A stretch of 64,000 bases of DNA, from positions 62,001 through 126,000 of the forward strand of contig JBAZZY010000003.1 of the NCBI GenBank assembly GCA_041658565.1, read 5' to 3'. The position numbers and the translations under genes were made by a program. Numbering within the stretch: position 1 is the stretch's first letter; every line of letters begins with the position of its first letter. Origin of the DNA: Actinomycetota bacterium (lineage in GTDB: Bacteria > Actinomycetota > AC-67). The notes below the pieces were generated by a model. That model was not told the origin of the DNA. It was given only the letters and a program-made list of their open reading frames with translations, and made no database searches. Positions 50,745 to 58,841 of this stretch are shown piece by piece.

Positions 50745-51764
50745 CTATGCGTTGGCGCGCGCCAGCGCGCGCATCATCTCGCTGCGCGTGTCGTGCCCGG
50801 CCGACAGGAACGACACGACGAGTTCGGTAGCGCCGGCTTCGGCGAAGGCGGCCAGTCGCTCGCGCACGCGGCCCTCGTCGCCGATGATCGAGACTTGGTC
50901 GACCAGCGCGTCGGGCGTAGCCGCGATGGCGCCTGCCTTGTCGCCGCCGAGGAACAACTCCTGCACTCGCAGCGCTTCCTCGACGAAGCCGTAGCGTTGC
51001 ACCAACTGGTTGTAGAAGTTCTTGTCGCGCGATCCCATTCCGCCGATGTAGAAGCCGATGATCAGGCGCGCGGCGTCCAGGCCCGTGGCCCGGTCGCCGA
51101 CGAAGACCGGTGCGAAGGGCGCCACGCGCAGCGGCCCGAGCGACGCGTCGCGCGCGGCAGCGCCGGCGGCGAGCGACTCCCCAAACACCTCATCGGCATG
51201 CTCGGTCGAGAATGGGAACGGCAGCCAGCCGTCGGCGACCTCGGCCGTCATCTCGACGTTTTTCGGCCCGAGTGCGGCGACGAAGACCGGCAGGTCCGCC
51301 CGCACCACGGGGTTGAGCATCTTGAGGCCCTTGGTAAGCGTGAAGACTTTGCCTTCGTGGTAGACCTTTTCGCCCGACCAGATCTTGCGACAGATCTCGA
51401 TGATCTCGCGCGTGCGCTGCACCGGCCGGTCGTAGGTGACACCGTGCCATCCTTCGATCACCTGTGGTCCGCTTGCGCCGACACCCAAGATCATTCGTCC
51501 CCCGGAAAGCTGGTCGAGCGAGGCGGCCGTCGTTGCCAGCAGCGCCGGCGTGCGCGCGTAGATCTGCGCGATGTTTGTCCCAACCTTGATGGTCGAGGTC
51601 GCGCATGCGATCTGCGTCAGCGTGGTGAAGACGTCGTAGGTGTAGACCTCGGAGCACCAGATGCAGTCGTAGCCCAAATCCTCGGCTTCGCGGGCAAGCG
51701 CGATCATGCCCTGGCGATCGTGCATCTCCGTGTAGGGAATCTCAATTCCGATTTTCAGCGCCAT
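50745..51764 (-). CDS. LLM-class oxidoreductase, probably F420-dependent
   Basis: 339 residues of the luciferase-like monooxygenase TIM-barrel family. ALAREAEDLGYDCIWCSEV, GTNIAQIYARTPALLATTAA and LSGGRMILGVGASGPQVIEG are typical of the F420-dependent methylene-H4MPT-reductase-like branch common in Actinobacteria. PVFVAALGPKNVEMTAEVADGWLP (shortened: AALGPKNVEMTAEVADGWLP) follows. The substrate cannot be read from sequence. It ends 15 nt from the convergent membrane-protein gene; the start is ATG 51764. Confidence 0.88.
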   Translation of the reverse strand: MALKIGIEIPYTEMHDRQGMIALAREAEDLGYDCIWCSEVYTYDVFTTLTQIACATSTIKVGTNIAQIYARTPALLATTAASLDQLSGGRMILGVGASGPQVIEGWHGVTYDRPVQRTREIIEICRKIWSGEKVYHEGKVFTLTKGLKMLNPVVRADLPVFVAALGPKNVEMTAEVADGWLPFPFSTEHADEVFGESLAAGAAARDASLGPLRVAPFAPVFVGDRATGLDAARLIIGFYIGGMGSRDKNFYNQLVQRYGFVEEALRVQELFLGGDKAGAIAATPDALVDQVSIIGDEGRVRERLAAFAEAGATELVVSFLSAGHDTRSEMMRALARANA

Positions 51765-51811
51765 AATCGGGGCAGCCTACACGCTCGTCCCGGAGCCACC
51801 CAAGCGCGCGC

Positions 51812-52786
51812 TTAAGTGACGTCGCGGCGTTGAAAGACCGCCGCCGCGATCACCAGAGAAACGAGGCCGTACGTCGCCACGATCAGCGCCGCTTGCGCCG
51901 GTGTTCTGCCTTCGATGATCCCGAGTTCGGTCTTCCCGCCGACCCACACGATGGAGTTCCCGACGAACAGCCACGGCCGCAAGCGCGGGATGATCGCGCC
52001 GAGGAAGCCGCCGTCGATGAGCGATAGGTAGACGAATCCGATCCCGAGCGCCGCCGCGGTGTTCCGTCCGATCATTCCAATGGCGAACCCAATGCCGGCC
52101 CCGACGGCGGCCAGAAGGGTCCCCCGGGCGAGCACGCCGGCCAGCGACCAAACCCAGTCCGGATCGACGCCGGACATGGTCCCGCGCGCAAGTCCTGCCG
52201 GAAGCAGGGCGAACGCCAAGAGCACTTGCGCCGCGACGTATACGACGACGCCGACCACTATCGCCGCGAGCGCCTTGGTCGTGAACACTCGGAGGCGGCG
52301 GGGCTCCCACGTCAGCAGCGTGGCCATCGTTCCCGCGCGCCACTCTGCTCCGGCGAAGGAAGCCGCGAGGATCCACGCGAGCATCAGCAGCGGGATCGAT
52401 ATCCCCATGAATGCCTCATCGAGCGAGCTGTAACGGTAGGGTTTGGGGAAGTCCAGCTCCGGTCCGATTCCCGCCCGAGGGTCGAACATGCAGAACTCCT
52501 GCCGGCCGGCAGAGTTTGCGGCCGGAATCGGAGGCTCAAGTGGCAGTCGGTCGGAAGGAGCGTCGGTCTGGGGCAGCTCCACCGGGCCGACCTCGCCGCG
52601 TACGCATTGCTGGACGAGGAAACCACGCGCGAAGAGTGCCCTATTTTGTGCAGGAGTTGTATTGCCGTGCGTTAGGTACACGGTGAGTCCGGCCATAGTG
52701 ACGGCGAGGAACACCAGTGCCGAAAGAGCCATCAGAGTGCGCCGCGCGAAGTTGCGTCGCAGTTCGACCGCGAGCAGAGCCCTCAT
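51812..52786 (-). CDS. ABC-2 type transporter permease
   Basis: 324 residues. One N-terminal helix (LMALSALVFLAVTMAGLTVYL), a soluble loop of about 110 residues with two Cys, then five helices (MGISIPLLMLAWILAASFAG onward). This is the layout of ABC-2 permeases of export systems (for example NatB/DrrB-like). ATG 52786 overlaps the ATPase stop in an ATGA, so the two proteins are made together. The transported substrate is unknown. The permease may form a homodimer because only one permease gene is present. Confidence 0.86.
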   Translation of the reverse strand: MRALLAVELRRNFARRTLMALSALVFLAVTMAGLTVYLTHGNTTPAQNRALFARGFLVQQCVRGEVGPVELPQTDAPSDRLPLEPPIPAANSAGRQEFCMFDPRAGIGPELDFPKPYRYSSLDEAFMGISIPLLMLAWILAASFAGAEWRAGTMATLLTWEPRRLRVFTTKALAAIVVGVVVYVAAQVLLAFALLPAGLARGTMSGVDPDWVWSLAGVLARGTLLAAVGAGIGFAIGMIGRNTAAALGIGFVYLSLIDGGFLGAIIPRLRPWLFVGNSIVWVGGKTELGIIEGRTPAQAALIVATYGLVSLVIAAAVFQRRDVT

Positions 52787-53784
52787 GCGCCACCCCCGGC
52801 AGGTACGCCGCACACCGTGCAGAACTTCCCGGCAATGGTTTCCGATCCACATGCCGGACAGGTCAGTGTCGCCGGATCGGCGTCCTTGGTCAGATCGAGG
52901 AAAACGCTTTCCAGGCTCGCCTCGATCGGCCGGAGTTCAGAGACGAACATGTCGCGCGCGGCCAGCGCGCGCGTGATATCGGCCGCGCGCTCGGGCGCGA
53001 TCTCTACCCGGATTCCACCGTCGGGCTCGGTGCGCGCGTCGAACCCGGCGTCGCGCAGAACCCGCATGCCCGACGCGGGATCTTCGACGCGAACCACAAC
53101 TGCGCTTTCGCCGCGCGCCAGGACCTCGTGCACGGTCCCGGTGGCGATGCAGCGGCCGTGGGACAAGATGGCGACCTGGTCGCACACCTGCTGCACTTCG
53201 CCGAGTTGATGACTCGACAGGAATACGGTGCGACCTTCGTTGCCCAGCGATCGGATGAGATCTCGAACTTCCTTGATCCCGGCCGGGTCCAACCCGTTCG
53301 CCGGCTCGTCCAGGATGAGCACCTCGGGATCCTTCAGCAGCGCCGCGGCGATACCGAGCCGTTGGCGCATGCCGAGCGAGTAGGTCTTTACCGGATCGTC
53401 GGCGCGCGCCGCCAGACCGACGCGATCGAGCATCGCGTCAACGCGCGTGTCGGGGATCGCGAAGGCGCGCGCCAGCAGACGAAGATTCCGCCGGCCCGAA
53501 AACGTCGGAAAAGCGGCCGGTGCTTCGACGATCGATCCGACACGGGGTGCGACCGTATGTAAGTCTCCAGGCCCGGCGCCGAGCAGTCTCGTGCGGCCCT
53601 CTGTGGGGGCGACCATTCCAAGGAGGCAACGAATCGTCGTCGTCTTGCCCGATCCGTTGGGTCCGAGGAATCCGAAGACCCCACCGCGCGGCACCGAGAA
53701 GCTGAGGTCATCGACGGCGAGCGTGTGACCTCGCCGTACCGAGCGGTAGGTCTTGCGAAGGTGTTCGGCCTCGATCACCGGCAT
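52783..53784 (-). CDS. ABC transporter ATPase with C-terminal zinc ribbon
   Basis: 333 residues. Walker A is FGFLGPNGSGKTTTIRCLLG. The signature is YSLGMRQRLGIAAALL, Walker B is EVLILDEPANGLDPAG, and the switch His is in FLSSHQLGEVQQ. After a DUF4162-like region (about 215-300) the last 25 residues form a four-Cys zinc ribbon, CPACGSETIAGKFCTVCGVP. Such a ribbon is not part of standard drug or sodium export ATPases and may serve regulation or partner binding. ATG 53784 starts 6 nt after the amidase stop, so the three genes probably form an operon amidase-ATPase-permease. Confidence 0.9.
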   Translation of the reverse strand: MPVIEAEHLRKTYRSVRRGHTLAVDDLSFSVPRGGVFGFLGPNGSGKTTTIRCLLGMVAPTEGRTRLLGAGPGDLHTVAPRVGSIVEAPAAFPTFSGRRNLRLLARAFAIPDTRVDAMLDRVGLAARADDPVKTYSLGMRQRLGIAAALLKDPEVLILDEPANGLDPAGIKEVRDLIRSLGNEGRTVFLSSHQLGEVQQVCDQVAILSHGRCIATGTVHEVLARGESAVVVRVEDPASGMRVLRDAGFDARTEPDGGIRVEIAPERAADITRALAARDMFVSELRPIEASLESVFLDLTKDADPATLTCPACGSETIAGKFCTVCGVPAGGGA

Positions 53785-53789
53785 AGCGG

Positions 53790-55184
53790 TTACCACGCCG
53801 GTGGGCGCCGGTCGGCCCACGGCCGCGCGCGCTCCAGTTGTGCGGACACCGCAAGGACCGTTCGCTCGTCGGCCGCCCGGCCCACGATCTGTACGCCGAC
53901 CGGCATGCCGCCGGGGGAGAAGCCCGCCGGAACGTTCGCCGCCGGCTGTCCGGTGACGTTGAACGGCCAGGTCCAGCAGAGCCACTCGCGGTAGTCCTCC
54001 CAAGCTTTGGTCATGTCTGCGGCGATCTCGCCGATCGGCGGAGCCGGGCGCGACAGCGTTGGAGTGATCAGCACGTCGAAGTCTTCCCAGAACGCCAACA
54101 CGCGGCGCGAATGAGCGTGCATGCGACGCAGAGCGCGCGCGTAGTCCACCGCCGAGACGTAGGGGGCGACGTCGAAGATCAACCGAGTGCGGTCCTCCAG
54201 CAACTCGAGTTGCTCGGTAGTGAGTTCCATCCCGCCGATGCCGATAGTCGTGACGACGACGAACGGCTCTTCCAGCGGCAGCAGGTCGGGTTGCGCTTCG
54301 GTCACTTGGTGGCCCATCGCTGCGAGCAGCTCTGCTGTTTCGCGCACCGCGTTCTCGCACGCCGCGTCCATCGGTAATCCGTTGCGCGCGTAGGCCACCG
54401 CGACACGCAGCCGCGGTTCTTCCCGGGTGGCCGAAAGGAAAGATTGCTCGGGCGGCGGCGCCCAGTAGGGGTCGCCGGTAGCGGGTCCCGCCGTCGCGTC
54501 GAGAAACGCCGCCGCGTCCGCGACTGTGCGCGTGATCGGGCCGTAGACGTCCAGGCCTCCCCACTCCTCGGAGAGCAGCGGGCCCATCGAGATGCGCGCG
54601 CGCGCCGGCTTGATGCCGTAGACGCCACAGCAGAAGGACGGAATGCGGATGCTGCCGCCTCCGTCGGAGGCTTGGTTGAGTGGAGTGAAACCCAGTGCCG
54701 CCGAGACTCCGGCGCCGCCGCTGGATCCCCCGGAGGTCCGTTCGGTGTTCCACGGGTTGCGCGTCGCGCCGAACAGATCGCTCTCGGTTGTCGGGCGGTT
54801 CCCGAACTCCGAGGACGTGGTGGTCGCGACAAGGATTGCTCCTGCGTCCTTCAGGCGTCGCACGACGTGGGCGTCGACTCCGGGGCGCGCGCCTGCGAAC
54901 GCGCGCGAGCCTTGGTTGCTCGGTCCATCGGCGATAGCGCAAAGGTCTTTGGCGGTGAACGGGACACCTTCCAGTGGTCGCGGCGAAGCGCCGGAGGCGA
55001 GACGCTTCTCGGCCGCGCGCGCGTCTTCTAAGGCGAGTTCGTCCCGAAGCCACGCGATCGCGTTGACTGCCGGGTTGCGTTCGTCGATACGCGTGAGCGC
55101 ACCTTCGACCGCCGCTACCGGCGACAACTCGCCGCGCGCGACCGCCTCCGCGGTCTGGATCGCCGACATGCCGTGCAACTCCAT
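53790..55184 (-). CDS. amidase-signature family hydrolase
   Basis: 464 residues. The Ser-cisSer-Lys triad is visible: Lys in GVPFTAKDLCA, cis-Ser and the Gly/Ser loop in RTSGGSSGGAGVSAALGF, and the nucleophile Ser in DGGGSIRIPSFCCGVYG. The C-terminus (WPFNVTGQPAANVPAGFSPGGMPVGVQIVG in part: NVTGQPAANVPAG) is typical of stand-alone amidases rather than GatA. There is no gatB/gatC nearby. The substrate is not predictable. GAGGA lies before ATG 55184. Confidence 0.92.
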   Translation of the reverse strand: MELHGMSAIQTAEAVARGELSPVAAVEGALTRIDERNPAVNAIAWLRDELALEDARAAEKRLASGASPRPLEGVPFTAKDLCAIADGPSNQGSRAFAGARPGVDAHVVRRLKDAGAILVATTTSSEFGNRPTTESDLFGATRNPWNTERTSGGSSGGAGVSAALGFTPLNQASDGGGSIRIPSFCCGVYGIKPARARISMGPLLSEEWGGLDVYGPITRTVADAAAFLDATAGPATGDPYWAPPPEQSFLSATREEPRLRVAVAYARNGLPMDAACENAVRETAELLAAMGHQVTEAQPDLLPLEEPFVVVTTIGIGGMELTTEQLELLEDRTRLIFDVAPYVSAVDYARALRRMHAHSRRVLAFWEDFDVLITPTLSRPAPPIGEIAADMTKAWEDYREWLCWTWPFNVTGQPAANVPAGFSPGGMPVGVQIVGRAADERTVLAVSAQLERARPWADRRPPAW

Positions 55185-55223
55185 GTCCTCATCCTCTCTC
55201 GCCGAGGCGTCGCTGCGCCGATC

Positions 55224-56237
55224 TTACGGGACCGACCTTGTTTCAATCAGGGCGGCGCACCGTTCGATGCCCCGGTGCATCGCAGTCGGCATCGAGGGCT
55301 CCGCCCTTTTCCATGCGCGCCGCAACAGGTTCCCCGCCACGCCTGGAGGAAACGCAACGCCGTCGAGACGATGGCTGATTTCCGTGCCGCCCTGCGCGCG
55401 TGCGATCTCTATGCTCCACCGGAACTCGATTGCGCCAAAAAGGCCGGCCGGGCGCGCGCGCGTAGTCCACGCGATAAGTGCCTCCGGCTCGGTTCGAGTG
55501 ATCACGGTCTCGTCTCGGCTCGCCCGCGCTCCGGCGATGCGTCCGCGCGCGCGAACGCGTGAGCCGGGTCGCAAGGCTCCGGTGACCGGCGCGCGCAGGT
55601 GTGTCGCCTCGATCCATCCGGGCAGCGCCGTCGGATCGCACAGCACAGCCCAGGCGGTGTGTGGGTCGGCCGCGATCAAGCGGCGGACGACGTGATTCGG
55701 CGCGCGCTCGAGCCACCCAAGGACGTGATCGTCCAGGAACGTTTGTGACAGGTCGACGTCCCACGCGGCCTCGGCGAGAGCTTCGCGAAGGGGCGGTCCG
55801 GCAGTCTCGATCTCGCGGAGGGCTCGGCGCAGACGCAGGGTCGTCGCCGCACGCGGCCTGTCGACGGCGAGGGCCACCTCGTGTGCCGGGATACCGAGGA
55901 ACGCATTCAGCACGACCTCGGTGCGAAGCGACGCGTCCATGGTTGCGAGTGCGGGGTGCGCGAAGGGGCCTTCGGCAGACACGGACTCCCGCGTCACCAT
56001 GCCCATCAGCCACGGGCGAAAGGGCGACTCCGAGTGCAACTTCGGGAGATCCCGCCATACCGACAGCAGCGATGTGCGCAGCGCCGCCTCAGCGCGGGCT
56101 TGGTCTGCGCACAGCAAGAAGGCCAGCCGGAGTGCCGGCTCAGCCCAGAAGGTCGCCAGCGCCCTAAACGCCCGGCGGTCGCCGGCGCGGCAGCGCTCCA
56201 GCAGGTCGATCTCCTTCGAGATGTCGGCGGTCTCCAA
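55224..56237 (-). CDS. sigma-70 (ECF)-like domain fused to an SRPBCC domain
   Basis: 337 residues. Residues about 8-85 match ECF sigma region 2: LLERCRAGDRRAFRALATFW, then ALRTSLLSVWRDLPKLHSES and PFRPWLMGMV. Residues about 105-145 look like a decayed region 4 (VVLNAFLGIPAHEVALAVD, then TTLRLRRALREIE). Residues about 165-330 are a START/SRPBCC hydrophobic-ligand domain (RLIAADPHTAWAVLCDPTAL to GGTEISHRLDGVAFPP). ECF factors with C-terminal SnoaL-type extensions are known; a SRPBCC extension is unusual. The promoter-recognition helix looks weak, so the protein could be an anti-sigma-like or ligand-controlled regulator. No anti-sigma gene is adjacent. Confidence 0.75.
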   Translation of the reverse strand: METADISKEIDLLERCRAGDRRAFRALATFWAEPALRLAFLLCADQARAEAALRTSLLSVWRDLPKLHSESPFRPWLMGMVTRESVSAEGPFAHPALATMDASLRTEVVLNAFLGIPAHEVALAVDRPRAATTLRLRRALREIETAGPPLREALAEAAWDVDLSQTFLDDHVLGWLERAPNHVVRRLIAADPHTAWAVLCDPTALPGWIEATHLRAPVTGALRPGSRVRARGRIAGARASRDETVITRTEPEALIAWTTRARPAGLFGAIEFRWSIEIARAQGGTEISHRLDGVAFPPGVAGNLLRRAWKRAEPSMPTAMHRGIERCAALIETRSVP

Positions 56238-56336
56238 ACGTGAGCCCTGACCTTTGTTTGTGCGGATGGCTTGCGGAAACCTATCGCGCGCGGCGCTTGA
56301 TCGCGCGCAGGAGCATGGATCCGTGTCGGCGGCGCG

Positions 56337-56762
56337 CTAGATCGACGCGGCGAAAACCTCGACCGCAGCGTGGGGGTCGGCGAGCACGAGCAGGTCCTCC
56401 TCGGCGAATCCTGCCCAGTAAGTCGGATGTCCGGAAGCGATGCGAGGGTCGGCTATGAACTCAACCACGGGGAGGCCGACGATGAGGAATCCGGCCGTCT
56501 CGGCCGCGCGCACGAGGGCGCGCGCCATGCGATCCTCGGCTCCGGCCGGCATCCAGACGCGGTCGGAGGGTTCCATGTGCACGACATACCGGGTGGGGAC
56601 CGAAGGGACTCCGAGGCCGGCGAGGAATCGGCGGCCGAGCATTACCTCGACGAGTGCTTCTTCGACGTCGCGCGGCAACAGGCGACCTTTCGGAACCAGA
56701 TGTCCCAAAAGGTCGCAAGGTTCCGTATCGCTGTTTCTTCCGCGGTTGCCCAACATCCCCAC
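56337..56762 (-). CDS. small protein resembling the FhaA N-terminal domain (DUF3662-like)
   Basis: 141 residues from GTG 56762 (ATG 56756 also possible). The central part, LPRDVEEALVEVMLGRRFLA followed by VPTRYVVHMEPSDRVWM and AAETAGFLIVGLPVVEFIAD, follows the pattern of the DUF3662 domain found at the N-terminus of actinobacterial FhaA, which there precedes an FHA domain. No FHA domain is present here. The resemblance is by eye and moderate. It lies 100 nt from the sigma/SRPBCC gene, same strand, perhaps in one transcript. Function unknown. Confidence 0.55.
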   Translation of the reverse strand: MGMLGNRGRNSDTEPCDLLGHLVPKGRLLPRDVEEALVEVMLGRRFLAGLGVPSVPTRYVVHMEPSDRVWMPAGAEDRMARALVRAAETAGFLIVGLPVVEFIADPRIASGHPTYWAGFAEEDLLVLADPHAAVEVFAASI

Positions 56763-56858
56763 TCATCGTATTCCCCGCGTTGGGCGCTTTTCCTACCCGG
56801 ATGCCGTTTCTCCCGGAATGCCCGTAATCTCGTTTTGGGGATGCTTCGCGAGGACGCA

Positions 56859-56892
56859 CGCAAAACGGGGGGCCGAAGCCCCCCGTTTTGCG
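56859..56892 (-). terminator. strong terminator of the secreted-protein operon
   Basis: A perfect 15-bp stem, CGCAAAACGGGGGGC (56859-56873) with 56878-56892, loop CGAA. It lies 13 nt beyond the stop of the minus-strand gene at 56905. The T-run is within the 3' arm rather than after it. Confidence 0.7.
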
Positions 56893-56904
56893 CAAGACCG
56901 TCGA

Positions 56905-58815
56905 TCAGGGAATCCAGAGACCCTCGAAATACTCGGCCGCCAGAGTCGGCTGCGCGGTCCAGCCGTCGTCGATTCCCGGGTTCTTCGGGTCGAACAGCGA
57001 GAACGTCCCACACGCGTCGGTGACTCCGTACGTCGCCGATGGACACAGCAAGACCATGCCGTCAAAGCGGAACGTGCGCGCGCCGCCGACCGGGCTGAAG
57101 TTCCCGAAGGAGACAACTCCCGAGTCGAGGGCCCCGGCGGTGGCGGTGCTCGCCCCTGCGAAAACGTCGGCCTTGGCCCCAACCGCGGGATTCCACCGCA
57201 CGAACTCACCCTGCTTGGTGTCGAAGTCGACGAACAGCATGAATGCCGGTCCGGTGAAGGCGGCACCGCCGCCGTTGCCGCGGAAGTCCTGGTACTCGAC
57301 GAACGACACCGGCCATTCCTTGTGCGTGACCATGACCTGCCAGTAGCTCATCCCGGGAGCGACGAGCTTCGCCGTGGGGGCGGAAGGGTCACAGGTCGCG
57401 CCCTCGGGGCGCACGACACCGCCTGAGTCCTTGTCGCACTTCCCGTCGGTGCGAACCCCGTTGGCGTACACGGTCACCAGCGCCACGTCGTACTTCGCGT
57501 CGGTGTCGTTTGTGATGCCGCCGGCGGAGTTGGACAGTGGGAAGTTGAGCTGGACCGAACATGTTGGTGCCGTGCCGTCGGGGCCGCAGGGCACCCTGGA
57601 GTCGAAGTCCGGGTTCGGGACCTTCTCCCCGTTGACCAGGATGGGGTTGTTGGCCTCGTCCACCATGTACTTCTGTGTCACCAAGTACTCGAAGTGGCGG
57701 CTGTCCTGATTCCCGGGTTCGGCCACGATCAGGACGTATCCCTTGACTGTGTTGTTCGCGCTTACGATCGCCGGGCGACTCCAGTCGAACTTGATGCCGT
57801 CGGCGCCGCGAACCAGACCGAACGAGCACGCCGAACCTCCGCACAACTCCGGCGTCGACGGACCGCTCAGTCGTCCGAAGTCGAAGGTGTCCTTGCCCGG
57901 GGGAGCGGTCACTGTGAGCTTGTGCTCGAGGGTGTTGGAGACGAACTTGTCGCTCTTGCAGCCCGTCGTCGCTCCCGCGTCGATGCTCTCTTCGCATCCC
58001 GAGAAGACGCCTCGCACCTTGTAGGCGCCCGGAGTGGCCGGTGTGCGGCTGAAGTACTCGGGCGCCTTCTTGCCGGTCGTCGCGTTGATGTTCCAGTTCC
58101 CGGAGGTTTGCGACGGCAGCGTGAGGTTGTGCGTCAGGATGCTCGCCTCTTGCTCGCTCAAATACGTGTTCTTGTACACCGGCGCGAAGTCCAATGAGAC
58201 CCGCCAGTCAAACTCGGCGTCGGAGTCGGGGAGCTTCGTTACTGTGAATGGGAGCAAGAACTCGTGGGAGCCAGCGTCAATGTCGTTGTTGCGCAGATAC
58301 ATACACAGCGTTGCCGTCTGCGCAGGCGCGTCCCACTTCAGGAACGCTACGCTGGGATTGCGCTTGTCGCTGCCGGACGGGTTTCGATACCCGTATTCGT
58401 AGGAGGAGGATCCCACCCGGACCTTCATCCCGACACCCCCGCCGAGGCCTTCAGCGTTCGTGACCGAGCTGGGGGTGCCTGCACTGATTATCGAGGGCGG
58501 GCTGCTGACGGTGTAGATATCCGTGCAGGATGCAGCCGGGGCGCCCGACGACGTCTCCGCCGGCTTCAGCGCAGCGAACGTGAAACCCCAGCCTTTGGGA
58601 AGGTAGTAGTCGGCCTTCATCGCAGGCTTGGCTTTATCCGCCTGACCCGTGCGGAATGTGACGCTGGAAGGAACTCCGGCGTACGGATACTCGGTGCCGA
58701 CCGACATGGAAACGTTCATCGACTCGCTGTAGCTGCCGACGGCCAGGTTGGGGAGAGCAATCGCGGCGCCGAGAACAGCCGCGGCCAACCGCAGTCGTTT
58801 TCTCGAGGGTGTCAT
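56905..58815 (-). CDS. large secreted protein of unknown function, second gene of a two-gene operon
   Basis: 636 residues from ATG 58815, which has GGAGGA 8 nt upstream. A Sec signal peptide (KRLRLAAAVLGAAIALPNLA) covers residues 1-27. The rest is Thr/Ser/Gly/Asn-rich and beta-like, with at least a dozen cysteines in spaced pairs (for example FSGCEESIDAGATTGCKSD, ELCGGSACSF, VPCGPDGTAPTCSV). There is no membrane anchor, LPXTG sorting signal or recognised enzymatic motif. It ends DGWTAQPTLAAEYFEGLWIP. The partner gene lies 26 nt upstream. It could be a structural surface or extracellular-matrix protein, or a pilus-associated adhesin, but nothing proves this. Confidence 0.8.
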   Translation of the reverse strand: MTPSRKRLRLAAAVLGAAIALPNLAVGSYSESMNVSMSVGTEYPYAGVPSSVTFRTGQADKAKPAMKADYYLPKGWGFTFAALKPAETSSGAPAASCTDIYTVSSPPSIISAGTPSSVTNAEGLGGGVGMKVRVGSSSYEYGYRNPSGSDKRNPSVAFLKWDAPAQTATLCMYLRNNDIDAGSHEFLLPFTVTKLPDSDAEFDWRVSLDFAPVYKNTYLSEQEASILTHNLTLPSQTSGNWNINATTGKKAPEYFSRTPATPGAYKVRGVFSGCEESIDAGATTGCKSDKFVSNTLEHKLTVTAPPGKDTFDFGRLSGPSTPELCGGSACSFGLVRGADGIKFDWSRPAIVSANNTVKGYVLIVAEPGNQDSRHFEYLVTQKYMVDEANNPILVNGEKVPNPDFDSRVPCGPDGTAPTCSVQLNFPLSNSAGGITNDTDAKYDVALVTVYANGVRTDGKCDKDSGGVVRPEGATCDPSAPTAKLVAPGMSYWQVMVTHKEWPVSFVEYQDFRGNGGGAAFTGPAFMLFVDFDTKQGEFVRWNPAVGAKADVFAGASTATAGALDSGVVSFGNFSPVGGARTFRFDGMVLLCPSATYGVTDACGTFSLFDPKNPGIDDGWTAQPTLAAEYFEGLWIP

Positions 58816-58841
58816 TGGTGTTCCTCCGGTTCTCATGGCCG

